Source of the DNA: Ceratodon purpureus
Lineage: Eukaryota > Streptophyta > Bryopsida > Pseudoditrichales > Ditrichaceae
DNA length: 64,000 nt
Assembly (NCBI GenBank): GCA_014871385.1
Contig: CM026426.1
Span: 73,708,303-73,772,302, forward strand
Direction of reading: 5' to 3'
A program made the position numbers and the translations under genes. The notes beneath the pieces are model-generated. The model did no database searches. It saw nothing but the letters and a program-made list of their open reading frames with translations, and was not told where the DNA came from. This document shows, piece by piece, positions 45,149 through 58,210 of this stretch (position 1 is its first letter; the number at the start of each line of letters is the position of its first letter).

Positions 45149-45830
45149 TGCTCATGGATGCAGATAGTCTTTTTTCGTTGAAGATGGGAGAGCAATGAGC
45201 ATTTTTGAGGTTTTACGGCTGCAGCAGCATAGCAAATTAGAGATTTTGAACTTTATGGCTAGCCATATTGGAGATAGTGCATGTGATAGTTCTTTATGCA
45301 TTGCACTCTCACAAAATGGATCCTTGTGTAGTAACGGCTCTTTTAAACAATGCTTCAACGCCAAGTTCGACATTTTCTTGAGTTAAATGGATGACCATGT
45401 TGCTTCACATGCAGCACATGTGACGCTACTACACATGTACACACATGTGCTGACGTATGCAATTGTCTTGTTCTAACATGATTGTTAGGGCATATTCCAA
45501 TGGGTTCGAGGTTTCAGGATATTGACGAGAGGCAGCGCAAAAAACTGCCATGCAAGCGCAACATGAAGTTTTTATTTTCTACCACCAACTGTGGAACTGA
45601 TCGACTTCAAGAATAGTGTAAAGCTGGAAAAACTGAAAAGTTGAAGGTGGAACTGATTGGGTAGAGAGCTTGTTGACTTCAATAAAACATAAGGTAGAGC
45701 ACTGATTGACTCCAACAATTTTTGGTTCAAAGAACTATACAAATTCTAATCGACAATACAATTCTTCATTCTTGTATAAACGGCCACTTTTTAGGATGTG
45801 CGGGGAATTCCATTTGATGGTATTCAAATA
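45149..45830. other. Spacer
   Basis: No gene, repeat or RNA recognised. Two overlapping small ORFs near 45152-45386 lie on opposite strands and have no motif. Confidence 0.4.
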
Positions 45831-46219
45831 CATTAGGTGCAAAATGGGGTCATGAAAAGGCCGTGTAAGCCTGCCCAAATTAGGTGAACTTTCTTCCCAA
45901 AGCCCCTCTGCCGCTGGCAGCGGATGCGAGAATCACTGCCCGTAGGGTCCTCGGTGGCGCACTGTGAACAAAGGTCCTCGGAATATGCAAGCTGACATGA
46001 TCGGGTCGGCTCGGGGTTTGGTCCCAAGTAGGCAGAATGCTGTTAGCCCGCCTCTTTAGCAGCGCCCTCCACACGCCTTGCGGAGAGGTCATTGGTTCGA
46101 CCCCCCGTGGCCTTTGCTGGCACCACGATGGCACCTTCGGTGCCATGTCAAAAAGTACGCGGGCAGCGGCCAGTTTTTTCTCTACACGGCCTTTTCATGA
46201 CCCCATTTTGCACCTAATG
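45831..46219 (+). mobile_element. TIR element with tRNA-like interior, copy 2
   Basis: The left end CATTAGGTGCAAAATGGGGT and following bases form a 37-bp inverted repeat with the right end, perfect over its whole length. The 389-bp element has the same family interior as 5124-5523, including the block CCGCTGGCAGCGGATGC. A tRNA-like segment around 46050-46110 has AGCGCCCTCC, CTTGCGGAGAGGTC and GGTTCGACCCC (B box at 46094). No coding capacity. I could not define a clean target duplication for this copy. Confidence 0.85.
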
Positions 46220-48660
46220 CAAAAGTAGTTGGGCGATCCAATATTCGAAGACTCTCATGTATGGAAATCGCTGCGGAAGCATGTCTGTATAGTAGGCTAC
46301 TGGTAGTGTTTACAACATCTTGGTCTATAGCAACAATATGTAGATCCTCTGTGCTTACCTAAGCGACCACTTGTAGACTACCCACTCTGAACCTTACGTA
46401 GAGGCACTAACAAGACCTCTTGAAAATGAATCCTAGTCTTTAGATGTGTAGGTCGTAAGCAATGCAAAGAATACAAACCTTAAACAAAAGGCACCGGACA
46501 AGCCATTCAGTTGATAATATAGACTTAAAATAGTCGATCCAAAATTTTGCGTTTCATAAGATATCCACTTCTATTTTCATAATCAAACCTCTCCGTTCCT
46601 GGTGCATTTAGAGATGTTCAGAAAAGAAAAGGAAATAGTAGATTGGATCACTACCCAAATCAGCCGAGTCTGAAGTGCATGAACTTGGGGTTGTTGAGTG
46701 ATGAGTATAGTCAATGGTGACAGTGTTCACAGTTGAGAAACGCTCAAAGTTTAGACTTTGTTGAAATAAAGGTGTTGTCTCTACAGTGCTTAGCAAAAAA
46801 GTCTCCTATAATGAATGAAACTAGTGTCTAGAAGAACTAGGGATGTGTACTGTTTTTTTTTATAAGACAGAAAATTTATAGCTTGTAGAAGTTAGCAATA
46901 AATACTATACACTTTGTTAAGTTGTTAATTTTTTATCGTACAAGTTATAACAAAGCATAATAAGATTCTACTTATTATAAAATTTCATTCCGTCAAAAGA
47001 AGCACATTATACGTTATTATAAATGGAATAACAAGTCTAAATTGACTTATTATGCCGCACATCCCTGCCCATAATAAGTGAGTTGCCTCCCTGGGGCCAG
47101 GTATTGAATCGTGGTTCATCTCACCGACTCGAGACACTGGCCTAGCTAAGGATTCACATAGAAAATGTGCTGGTAGTCAACCGTGACTTAGCCTCTGCCA
47201 CTCACACACGATCAGAAGGTAACGGAAGACGACCTATTAGACATTCCATGTTATGGTATGACAGACCTTAGGCAAGAACTTCATTAAACATTTCACTAGA
47301 AGCTTGTGAATGATAAAATTTTACTCACTGAAAAAGAGCAATTCATAGGAGTCATAAATAAAATCATTGTTGAAAATTGTAGTTACAATTCTACATACTG
47401 ATTGTGAAACAGAAAATGGAGTCGAAGGTGGGGCTGAGACAAGGAACTTAAACCCAGCAATGCCAACTTCTAGGATTGCCATTTCGCCACTAGAGGTTCA
47501 GTGTAAACGCAAAAGTAAATGTCACTACTTTTTTCCTAGGCAGTTTGTTGTAGAGAAATAAGTGGTAAATTGTTTATTGGATTTGTTGGTTGGCCAAAAG
47601 AAAAGATTGATTAATATTTTTACCCACAACTCTTGACAATTGAACTTTATTTTTCATGCAATCAAGAAACATACAATTAAAGAAACATGTAAATTATATT
47701 TAAAAGAACCAATCAACTATGGTAATGGGGCCAAATTTCATTACAATTGGTAAACGTAAACTCAGTACTCTACTTCAATTTCAATCGGAATGAGATCAAT
47801 TTTATGGTTAAAATAAAAAAAAATTGCTCAAATGACTTCAACTCGATTTGATGACTTATTAACAAATTATTTAACTGCAACAAAATTGTTAAAATGCATA
47901 CTACTATAAATCCACAACTGAACAAATTATATTGGTAAGGTATCACAACATACATTGATGATGAAACCAATATTTAAATTGCAAAATTGTCACAAAATTT
48001 TGGAACCATGAAACCCCGAAAATACAAAGCCGTAAGTTGTAGGCTTGATGCATTTCTATTTCTACTTGTATATGCTCATTCTCCTACGTTGAACCCTATA
48101 CTTTAGTTTCAACTTTCTCCCAGTTTTGTATTTGTAGGTGAACCTTGAGGTCCCACATGTCTTGTTGAAATTTAAATGAATCATCAACTTCTTCCAATTC
48201 AAAAATAGATGGATGAAAAATGGATGAATGAAAATAGATGGATGAAAAATGGATGAATGAAAAATGGATGGTTGCAATTTTTCTAACTGTATCAGTAATT
48301 CGAATACGGTGATTACGTAAGAGGTTAGAGATTTATTAGCAAATAATAGAAGGAGCTAATTAGAGTGATTTTTCAAGTGGTTTTATTTTTTTATATTTTT
48401 AAGGGTTTTATATAAGGAGTGCTTTCAAATGGAAGAGTTTGTCGCTGCTCAGATAGCATGTGAGAAACTTTAAGGAAACACGTTCTGAAGCGCAAAAAGA
48501 CCTTACGAGGTTACCAATTATAATTTATATATGCCATATTTAACTATTTCTGGACTATCCAGAGTCCAAAAATAAGTAATCACCTATCATAGACCTGATG
48601 AATTTAGAGCATTGGCATAAAAAAGTATGGGAAAAACGGTCATGGAGGGGCTTGTAAGTA
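46220..48660. other. AT-rich spacer
   Basis: No gene recognised. Near 47425-47500 the sequence AACTTAAACCCAGCAATGCC resembles the end of a tRNA or tRNA-derived SINE on the minus strand, but the rest of the cloverleaf is missing. Confidence 0.4.
48199..48272. repeat. GGATGAA minisatellite
   Basis: Units ATGGATGAATGAAAA and AGATGGATGAAAA alternate about five times. It resembles the GGATGAA-type minisatellite in the LINE 5' region at 24.1 kb, though the spacing differs. Confidence 0.8.
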
Positions 48661-49080
48661 TTTATAACATGATCTCCCGACATCGAACATGACCAAGATA
48701 TAAGTACATTGCGAGCGAGATATAAAAGAACAGAAGACATTTGGGCACAAGAGTATTCATCACGGGATCCCCCGATAGCAAATTTGACCTAGATAATGAT
48801 AGGTACATTGTGAGCGAGAAACGGAAAACAGAAAAGATGTCGGCTCTGCAGTATTCATCACGGGATCCCCAACAGCAAACTTGACGAAGATATACGTACA
48901 TTGCGTTTAGGATAATACAAAAGAATAGAAGAGATGTGGGCTCAGAAGCATAAATTGGAGGATCCCGCGATATCAAACTTAAATGAGACATCAGCACATG
49001 GCGAGCCAGATACAGAACAGTAGAAAGCATGTCGGTTCAGCATTGTTTTGTCACCGGATGCCCCCAAAATCAAACATGAC
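48660..49080. repeat. About 95-bp tandem repeat carrying GATC palindromes
   Basis: TACATTGCGAGCGAGATA-like sequence recurs at 48705, 48804, 48897 and 48993. Each unit also carries a GTATTCATCACGGGATCCCC-like stretch and a CAAACTTGACC stretch. Units are 70-85 percent alike. The repeat lies downstream of the minus-strand DUF7869-like gene. Confidence 0.75.
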
Positions 49081-49932
49081 CAACATATTAGAAATGGGAA
49101 GCAGATTTGAAACACATACAAATGTGAAATATCATTGACAGGAGGAAGGCAGGTATTACACGGAAGCATGACAATCCTTCAGGCATGGATGAATTTGATG
49201 TCATTAACAGAAGATCAAGAAGACAATTAACTCAGACGGATTTGTCGTGGGATCTCCCGATGTTGTACCTAAACGGCATAGAAGATCTCCAATCAAAAAA
49301 CTTATCTCCCTATAAGTTTGCTAACGCAAATTCCATTGCTATCTTAGGAATGGTTCTACTCCTCGAATCCATGATCCATGACAAAGTTGCATACACCACT
49401 GCATCAACAGTGACCCACAGAAGAGAGGAAGAAATGTGGGCTTGGAAGTATTCTACTATTCATCGGGGGATCCTGCGATATCAAAGTTGAACGGGATATC
49501 ACATGGCGAGCAACATACAATCAGGTACAGGGCTTGCGGGCTCGGAAGTATTTGTCACGCAATACCCCAATATCAAACTTGACCGACATATTAGATTGTG
49601 AAGCAGATTCGAAACACATATAGAAACAAACATCATTAACACAAGGAAGGCAAATATTACACGGAAGCCTGAGAAGCGGTCAAGCATGGATGACCTTATG
49701 TCATTAATAGAAAATGAGGAAGACAAGTGACTTAGACGTAATCATCGAGGGATGTCTCGATGTCGTTTCTAAGTGGCATAGAAGATCACAGATCAACTAA
49801 GTTAGCTCTCTCTAAGTTTGCTAAAGCAGCCTCCATAGCTTTCTTAGGAATGGTTCTAGTCGAGGGGTTCTTGATTTTTGACCAATTTTGAAACAAAGCT
49901 GCACCAACAGAGACCCACTCCGGAGCGCGCCT
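49071..49932. repeat. 502-bp-offset duplication at 3' end of DUF7869-like gene
   Basis: TCAAACATGACCAACATATTAG at 49071 recurs as TCAAACTTGACCGACATATTAG at 49573, and matching continues through GGAATGGTTCTA (49348 and 49849). The second unit contains the last codons of the minus-strand gene; the first is a degraded extra copy of that gene end. Confidence 0.75.
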
Positions 49933-52900
49933 CTCTACTATCCACTTAGCAGACCAGCAGTTACGGTATTTCAATGCAAGGTCTCTTTCCACGCTACGAG
50001 GTTCCCAAAACTGAATTAGAAATTTCCCATGGTTTACATGTCCTTCCTCTCTACATACAGCACTCGCTGATCTTCCCTGCCATACATGACAAATGAGTGG
50101 ATCTTCAGGTCTAAAAAGAAACCAGCTGCCAGGCCAAATATCACGTCAGGGATTGAAAGGACTATCTGGAGCTTCGTTTGGTGGGCCACAATACGCCTCT
50201 GGTTCCTCATCTTGAGGAGTCACATCCTCCAGTAAGAAGGGTAAACATCTTGGGCGCGGTACTTTGCTAGATACGGCCCTCTAGTCATGGCTTGGCGAGA
50301 AACCCTCTAACAATTCAAGATGTGTCACTGGTAGAGGCTTATCAAGCTCAGACAACAAACAAGTCCAGTAGTCAACATAAGGCCCAAAAGCTGCTGCAAA
50401 TCCCTTGCGTTTTGCCATTCCATTTTTTCAGTACTCAATGTACTTCTGGAGTCCGCACTTCAAGAATTTCTTGTTTTCAGTAGCTTTTGCTGCGATCTCT
50501 CACGCCTTCACTTGATTCCGAGTAGATTTAGGAACCTCACTTCCCCACATAGGTTTGAACGGAACCGGCTTTGGTGAGCCGTATGGAAGTTTTGGGCCGC
50601 CATCCATGTTTGAATTCCAGAATCGAATAGGGGGTCTATTGAAGGGTAGCCATTGTGCATCAAAGACTGAGTTTTATACTTCATAACCAGCCAACCATCA
50701 TCGTCCACATAGAACTTGAAGAGGTGCACCTCTCCAAGTCCAATAGGGCGAGCTGCACCACTGCTTTGATAGCCTTTGATGAAGGACTTGAAGTCTGCAA
50801 CCTCTGGAATAATCTCCGGCATCAATGACAACTCTTGGGACTGCATGAAGGCCTTCATTAGGTCCGCAAGAACAAACGTATTTTTGCTTTCTAATGCCTT
50901 CGACAAATGGCTAAAATAAGCGTCAATATCTTCGTGCGTATGACCCACTAGTAGAAATCGAGCCTGAATTTCCTTGAAAACACCCTGTGCAGTCAGTAGG
51001 GAGAGAAACGCCATGAGATATTCGTTCTTGTTATCTTTGGCGGAGTTATTCAGTTGAAGGTTTAACTTCCTTGGTAAAGGTTTAGACCCTTGGACATCGG
51101 GGGATCCCACGATACGCGGTAAAATGTCGAGGCACCTAGACTTCCCCCTCAACAAAGTCTTGAACAGTGAGTTTTGAGGGGGATACTCAAATGGTTTCCT
51201 AGACTCCCGAATTGAAGGGCCTTCCAATCGACGAAACAGCCTCGCCAACGATGATATTGTGGCATTAGAATCTCCTGGCCAACACTGAGGACATTAATGT
51301 GCATAGGCGCCATTCCCGTGCCCATGTGAAACCATACTAGTGACGTTCATAGGAAGTTGGCCCAAACCTTGAGTAGCCTTTGTTGTAACCCGCATCCAGG
51401 GAAGGGCGGTTTTTGCAGTATCCGTCTTGTCATGAATAATGCACAGAATCTCACTGGGATTGCGCTTTGATTCTTCGCGCCATGCACCATACAGACGACG
51501 ACAAGAGGCTTGGTGAGCAAGATGCTCCTCCCGTTGCTTCACGAAGTCAACATATTCTGGACTTCCGTTAGGTGACTTCAGAATGAATTCTTGAAGTTGG
51601 TCACATGCTGAGCATTTTGCAAAAGAACTTCCAACCGGTTTGATTGCGATATTGTTGAAGAGGTCTTTTCTAATTCTATTAATTGTAGACTGGCTCATTG
51701 TAGGCAGACCTAATGAAACATTTGTTTTTAATGCACCGGAACGTCCAAATGGCTTGTGAGGCAAAGAAAGAGACGCACGCAAGCGAACAAGCTCCAAGTA
51801 TTACACGACAAATTATGACAAATCACCGAAGAGGGGAAAAAGAGTTATATATTGCATGACGTAGGTAGAGTGCAACGATACTGTAAGACATAGGAGTTAC
51901 TGTCAATAGGAAAATAACCTCTATCGGGAGATCTCCCAATGGAACTACACTATAAGACACGCGAAGCAAAGACTCGTACCTCATTGGCGTCAGTCATCAC
52001 TCGCTTCCAGTTGTTGCCTGCTGGAAGATATTTCAAATTGTTTACTCTTCCATTTCCGATTCCTTGCATTTGGTGGGGCATCTGATCTGCATTCTCGTCT
52101 ACAATAGCAGCAATAGTACCCATGATTTGAACCGTTCCGATACTCGGTTGCTTGTAGCCCTTGTTTCCATGCGCTATTGAGAGAACCCCTTCGTTGAATC
52201 TTTGGACATAGCTATGAAAAGTTGACTTAGGAACTCCGTGAATAAGTTACCACGCAGTTGCTCAAACTTCCAAACCATGAAGCGTCAAGTACTTCCTCCT
52301 ACGGTCACCATCGACTGAATGCATTTGTCCACCCGCCGCAATCCCATATTCCCGTCTTTCCTGAAAAGATTTCGAATAGAATTTTTGACGCACTATTAGT
52401 GTGAGCTCTTGGGAAAATGTCTGACAACAATGCTTTGAGCAGCATCGTTCGGAGCTAACCTTCCTCACTTCAGAATCCGCTGTCTTCGTATTGTACAGCA
52501 AACGTTTCTCATGCGTTTTAGGTTTCCGCACTATAAACCGGTAAGGTGCCTTTCGTCTGCCTCGAAGGTGCTCTTGCGGATCTGCCTCCATGGGAATTTA
52601 GGAGAAGTGCTCCAATGTTGACCAAAGAGAAGGGCCGTTTGGGAATTTGCATTCAGATATCAACCAACCTTCATTACTCATTATGGCATCAGTGTCCCCG
52701 ACAAAGACGTTGAGGATCGTCACTCCAATGTATCCCTCGCCCAATCTTCCCTCTCGAAAATACTCCTCCGGTTCTGAGCAGAACACTCTACCGGAGGCTA
52801 GAACCGCACCCGCAAGGTCCAGCCTCTAAACTTCCAGTCCAATCCAGGATTGTTGACGAACGTATTCAACATCGTTCATGGGAGGATCCTGCTCAACAAT

Positions 52901-53141
52901 GCAATCGCATCACGAGCTCTCCAGTGGACTGTTCGATTCAAAACATCCCCCAAAACGCTGCAACCTCTCTGGCGAGGTTTGAGGAAGAGGTCCTCTGTGT
53001 CCGACACGATGCTTGATGGTCGCACAAGAATAAATTCCGACCAGCCATGTGGAATGCTAACTCCATGCAACTGCCCAGAGGATTAACGTTGACAACAGAT
53101 CCAATTCCAACATCTCCGAAACGCGGGACGACAAGCTTCAT
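49786..53141 (-). pseudogene. DUF7869-like (transposon-associated) gene, stop-interrupted
   Basis: On the minus strand the frame runs from about 53140 through an N-terminal part (FILVRPSSIVSDTEDLFLKP) and a helix-turn-helix-like stretch (LIHGVPKSTFHSYVQRFNEG, about 52190-52250), to a donor at 51980 (GAG-GTACGAG). Exon 2 from 51791 contains FAKCSACDQLQEF, IIHDKTDTAKTALPW and then LNLQLNNSAKDNKN and LLVGHTHEDIDAYF (50922-50948). The last two match, from memory, the hallmark of DUF7869-type proteins, widespread and linked to mobile elements. The tail ends at TGA 49786 with WEPRS and IPKKAMEAALANLERANL. About ten in-frame stops occur, for example TAA 52598, TAA 51294 and TGA 50508, plus a frame change near 50510. 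Biochemical role unknown. Confidence 0.65.
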
Positions 53142-53294
53142 AGACTGTCCCGGTCGAAGCTCATCTAAACGAGCAGTTGATTGCTGAGAGAAGTCGTACC
53201 CGGATGGTCCACAAACGGCATCTAAGGGCCATCACTATCACTGCCAGAGTCCATTCTAAAGAGATCCAAAGCAGTATCGAGGGATCTCTCGATG

Positions 53295-54477
53295 CGGGTC
53301 TAAATTCTATAGGATCAAGGAATCTCTTGATGAGGGTCTCCCGATGAGGATCTCCAAAGCAGTATCGAGTGATCTCTCAATGAGGGTAGTTGGGTCCTCG
53401 CAGCAGCCTCCTCCTCGCCACCCCGATCCGTACAGTACAATTACTGTCCGTACAGCAAAATTGCCACAATAACACGTCATCACATAAGTGCATTTCATTC
53501 CACCAACATGCAAGGCAGAATCTGAACTACAAATTCTCTGATTACTTTGCAAATTCTACATAACCCGCGGAGAACTACATGAACAATTGTACTCCGTACG
53601 ATTCAGGAAGTGAACTAGACCTTACAATAGGGGATCCCACGATGGATCACATGATCAGCACATGTAACATAGACAGGAGATCGTACACACCATTCAAGAG
53701 CAATAAAATAAACCCGATTGACAAAAGATCTTCCAAGGATAGACCTCAATACCTGCGCTCCCTGCAAATGTAATTGGCCGCTCTAAACACCCCGGCTGGT
53801 GCTTCCTCCGCCTCTTCAAAGCCTGCTCCAGCACCTCAATTCCATCCTCAATCCCCTCAACCCTTCAATCTCAAGTTCTACCTCCCGTCTACGACATGCA
53901 ATGTTGCAGGAAACTCGAGCTCTCAAACGCGCTAATGAAACAACTCTCAAGAGACTGCTCTGAATTCATGTGAATGGATCAGGAGATGGCGGTCCAGCAG
54001 AGAATTCAAACGGAGAATCCCCGCCAATTCAGAAGGAGGAAACAAGATCAAGCCCTTCAGGTTTGAATTTGAAGGGAACATACATATCATGATGCTGTTA
54101 TCCAGCAATACGTTCGTGAGGGTGGTTTCCATATCATGATGCAACGCCATTCGATCTGTCCCCCCTACTTTTGTAGGAGTGTCCATGTCATCACCTGGTC
54201 CATTATTGTGCGAAAGGACCAAGATGTATTTATATGTCAAGATCTGTTACATAAATAGCCACTCTAGGGCATGATCTATTAGACTCACATACCACGTACT
54301 TTAAGCAACATATACAATATTTATATTTAGGAATTCTATAGGAACACTAAATTTGTACTGAATACCATTCAGTTGTACCTACTATGCTTCCAATGCATAT
54401 ACATTTATGTTCCCACACTTTTCGTAGGAGTGCTAGGGTAATAGGTGCTATTCTGATTTTGAGCTTGAAGGTTCAGA
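53295..54477. other. Spacer with weak coding-like patches
   Basis: A minus-strand patch near 53800-53900 reads IEDGIEVLEQALKRRRKHQP, helical and basic, and a 97-codon minus-strand ORF lies at 53947-54240. They may be upstream exons of the DUF7869-like gene, but no splice sites convincingly join them. Confidence 0.3.
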
Positions 54478-54511
54478 GTTTAAGGGTTAGGGTTTAGGGT
54501 TTAGGGTTTAT
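54478..54511. repeat. Interstitial plant-type telomere repeat
   Basis: Four consecutive TTTAGGG-type units (TTAGGGTTTAGGGTTTAGGG) lie here. This is the Arabidopsis-type telomere repeat and supports a plant-lineage genome. Confidence 0.85.
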
Positions 54512-54515
54512 TTAT

Positions 54516-54780
54516 TTTTGAACTTTCAAAGTCACATAAATCTTTGGAGGGTCTAACTAATTTACACACCATTCAAATGTTTTTTTTTTTTTTTTTCCAA
54601 AGTCACATAAATTCGTGAGGGTCTATTTAATTTATGGTGTCTCAAAGTAAATGAAAAGCAACACCAAATGGCCCCATTTTGCATTTACACACCATTCAAA
54701 TGTTTTTTTTTTTTTTTTCGAAGTCACATAACTCTCGTGAGGGTCTATTTAATTTATGGTGTCTCGAATTTAACGTGCTA
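54516..54780. repeat. 123-bp tandem repeat with poly-T
   Basis: TTTACACACCATTCAAATG plus 16-18 T and AAGTCACATAA occurs at 54561 and again at 54684. A partial unit lies just before (54516-54560). Each unit ends GTCTATTTAATTTATGGTGTCTC. A diverged piece recurs near 55705-55760. Confidence 0.85.
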
Positions 54781-54796
54781 CATAGTTGTTTGGTTA

Positions 54797-54890
54797 CAGA
54801 TGTATTTATACGGCAGTATCAAATCTAAAACACCTTTCATATATTATTTGGATGATGGTAGTACATCGCATTATTTTTTTTATATTCATT
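54797..54890. repeat. Direct repeat, unit 1 of a 988-bp-spaced pair
   Basis: ACAGATGTATTTATACGGCA and the following 75 bases recur at 55785-55876 with about 93 percent identity, so a segment near 1 kb was probably duplicated. Confidence 0.8.
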
Positions 54891-55784
54891 CATGTGACCT
54901 TTCACATTTTGAAAATGAGTCATACGTTATGAAAGTTCGGTGCAACTTTTCAAAATCATCTGTGTAACTCTTCAAAACGTGAATTTTTAATCGTGCCTCT
55001 TTGTAATTTTTAAGGGATTTAATCTAGTTCCATTTAAAATAAAAACATCACAAAGTAAAAATTGAATTCAATCTGAATTGTGATGTGAATGGTTTTATAA
55101 ATATACAATTGTGACTATTGAATTGTTAGATATAAAAGATACATTTAAGTCACACATGTAGGTAATTTCTTTAAAAAGCATTGAAGTAACGTTGTATAAA
55201 AATGCTAAATAATAATTAAGGTATTTTTATATCATTTAACCTTTGTTATCAATGATTTTAATTTATAACAGGAAGTTTTCTGGTAAATCTGGTGTAGATT
55301 GGCTTTTGATGAAATTTTAAGAAGATAGTATAAGGGTAAAATGAATGACTTAACAGTTCTTGTGAAACTAATATCAAAGAAGAATGACTTATACCATTTT
55401 CTTTTTAAAAATAATGATTTCATAATGAATCTTGTTTAATCTACTGTGAGTCTGAATTTATCAAGTATCAAAACGTATAGTTATTTATAACTTACAATAT
55501 ATCAATAGTGGTTGCCACTTTATTAGGTATTCAAATGAAAATTAAATAAATAAAATTAACAATGGTTTTGAGAGAATGGTAGAGTAATAATTTTCCATAC
55601 GCTATATCATGTGGATGACGGTAGGACATCGTATAAGGCATACTCCATATTAGTTCTTTCAGCTCCAGACTTATTTATCTAAGAGTATCTATTATTGCAT
55701 TTTCTCAGTGACATAAATCTCTCGAGGATCTATCTAATTCATGGTGACTCGAAAGGCGTACTCCATATTAGTTATTTCACCCAC

Positions 55785-55876
55785 AGATGTATTTATACGG
55801 CAATATCAAATCTAAAACGCCATTCATATATTATTTGAATGATGGTAGTACATTGCCATATTATTTTTATATTCAT
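55785..55876. repeat. Direct repeat, unit 2 of the pair
   Basis: Partner of 54797-54890. The DNA between them is very AT-rich and holds no gene. Confidence 0.8.
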
Positions 55877-57582
55877 AAAACCCTCGCTCTGATCTCCATG
55901 TCAGTTCTTTTGTTCTTAATCTCCTTTCCTTTTTTTTTTATTACCTTCTTTCACTGTTCTATTCCTTCTTTATTATTTTAAATCCCCTTTTCTCCTAAAT
56001 ATTAATTAACTTCTCTCTTATTTCTAATTCCATTTTTCATTTCTAATTCATTCCCGTCTCTTTTAACGTGCCATTCTCTTTTCCACCATATTGCATTCCC
56101 TTCGCTCTAATTTATCATTCCCTTATCTTTCATTTTTAAAGGCGTTTTCTTTTATGCTAGTGATATCATTATTTCCTATTATGATTTTAGTTTTAATTCT
56201 TATTCAATGTAATTCCCTTCTCTTTTATACTTCATGACCGTTCTCTTTTATTTTTTATTTTTTTTATTTTATTTTTTAAAATTTTAAAATTTTGATTTCT
56301 CAATTACTTTTAAAAATAATCCCACTAAACTCTTTTGATTCCCTTCTTTCTATTATATATATATTTTTTTGTTATTTCTAATATCCGATTTATTTCTGTA
56401 TTTTCTTTGTTCATTTCCCATCATTCATTAATATACACCCCCTTTCCACTGTAATAGGTCTGTCCTATAGGGGTTACTTCAATTGACTGCATGCACTCAT
56501 GAGGGAGTAATTGGCGCCCCTTAATGTGTATGTCGTTTTCCTCCAAGAACGTGCTAATGCCCTTATTTTTTATTATGGAACTAAGATTACATTGTACACT
56601 GCAAAGACGGCTCCCCATCATCATCTTGAGGGTCACTCGATTGCACCTAAACTACTTCTTTTTGCGCCAACTTGCTGTAGCTCGCTCTTCTCCCGCGTCA
56701 GTCCGGTTGCAAAACCTTCTCTTGATTTGCGTGAGATTCTCTTAGGGCTTATTCATTCGCGATAGCCCAGTTCATTTGCGCAAGCAGCCTCTTGATTGAT
56801 CATTGCAGCGCGTATGAGAGGTGTTTGGGAGGTGTTTTTTTGCGGCGTTTGAGAGGTGTTTCCCACTGAGATTGAGGCGGAGCATTTGGATCAAGGAATA
56901 CAGATCGTCGGAGCATGCTTTGAGAAGGAAGACGAAGCAGCGGACGAGGGGTTTTCCACTTGCGAGTACATTCACATGTATTTCTTGCATACATTACTGG
57001 GTCAATCGGGTCTGTCTCTCAATGCTGTCTCGTCTTTTATGTTTGCAATTGCCAATTCCTGCAACATTGCATGCCATGTTACTTGCATCGTCGGAAAGAA
57101 TAGACTCCTCTGAACTTAAAATTTGTCACAATGTTTGCTCCTCTAAAGGGTTCTTTTATTTCACATTCTCATTTTTTGTTTGCAATTTCCAGTGCATCAT
57201 GCCATCGCTGTGCAGAGTTTGAAAGGAAGCTATGGCAGGCAGTTCATCCAGAGCGCCCAGGAGTGCAAGAATCTGGGAGGACCCGTAAGTTTTTTTTTTT
57301 AATCTCGAATTCTATGCTTAGTGACATATTTCCTTTACCACATTTGGAAATGCAATAGTCCGGGTCAGTCTTCCAATCAAGAGCAACATAAAGAGAGGCG
57401 TTGTGAGGAGCATTCAACAACCAAAAACAGGCCATAAATTTGATCTACTCAGATGTCATGAACGCAAACTACCCTCATTGAACATTCTATTGGTAGTGTA
57501 ATTGGTTTCTGTAGGGCGACGTAACCTCGTAGTCTAACAGATTAAGAGTATCTACATCCATATAAATCCAATTGTCTAATCT
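55877..57582. other. T-rich spacer with possible exons near 56.8-57.3 kb
   Basis: From 55.9 to 56.4 kb the plus strand is T-rich with repeated TTCCCTTCTCTTTTA-like motifs. A block at 56855-56980 reads PTEIEAEHLDQGIQIVGACF, and one at about 57217-57284 reads SLKGSYGRQFIQSAQECKNL before GTAAGT. These look like exons but belong to no gene I recognise. Confidence 0.35.
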
Positions 57583-58000
57583 TATTCACTTGAAACCCTA
57601 AGCTTCAAACATAAACCCGGAACCAGAGAACCTCACCCTGAACAATACACTGTATGGACAGAGTTAATTGCATCGGTGATCCCTTGATGCATTGTGCACA
57701 TATCCTTGGTCCATCGGGGGATCCCTTGATGCGTCGGTATCCCCTTCCCATCCTGTGGCTACGGCAAGCCATCAGGGGATCTCTCGATGACCTATTCACT
57801 TGAAACCCTAATCTTGAAACATAAACCTGTAACTGGGGAACCTCACCCTGAACAATGCACTGTATGGACAGTGTTAATTGCATCAGGGATCCCTTGATGC
57901 ATTGTGCACATATCCTTAGTCTATCGGGGGATCCCTTGATCCGTTGGTATCCCCTTCCCATCCAGTAGGTACGGCAGAACATTGGGGGATCTCTCGATGA
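57583..58000. repeat. 210-bp tandem duplication rich in GATC palindromes
   Basis: ATTCACTTGAAACCCTAA begins one unit near 57584 and another near 57794. Each unit carries three copies of the GATC-centred palindrome in the same order and ends GGGGATCTCTCGATGAC. The units are about 90 percent identical. Confidence 0.9.
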
Positions 58001-58210
58001 CATTCATTGCCCATTTCCTCCCTCTGCTGTTTTTTGTGGTCCTTGTAGGTAGTTGTTGTCCAGTAAGCGCTATGCACAGCCCCTCATGCGTGTGTATGTA
58101 TCAAAGTCATCGAGAGATTCCGCGATGATTCGAGTTGTATGAGTGTTTATGGATTTGGAGTAAGAATTTGACCAACAGTGGTGTATGTTCGTTCTGCAGT
58201 GAACAACAAG

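Noticed and set aside
46050..46110. A functional tRNA gene.
   Set aside because: Only the D-arm to T-arm part is tRNA-like, the acceptor stem does not pair, and the same sequence lies inside another TIR element copy at 5.1-5.5 kb.
47425..47500. A tRNA gene on the minus strand.
   Set aside because: Only a T-arm-like stretch is seen; no complete cloverleaf could be drawn.
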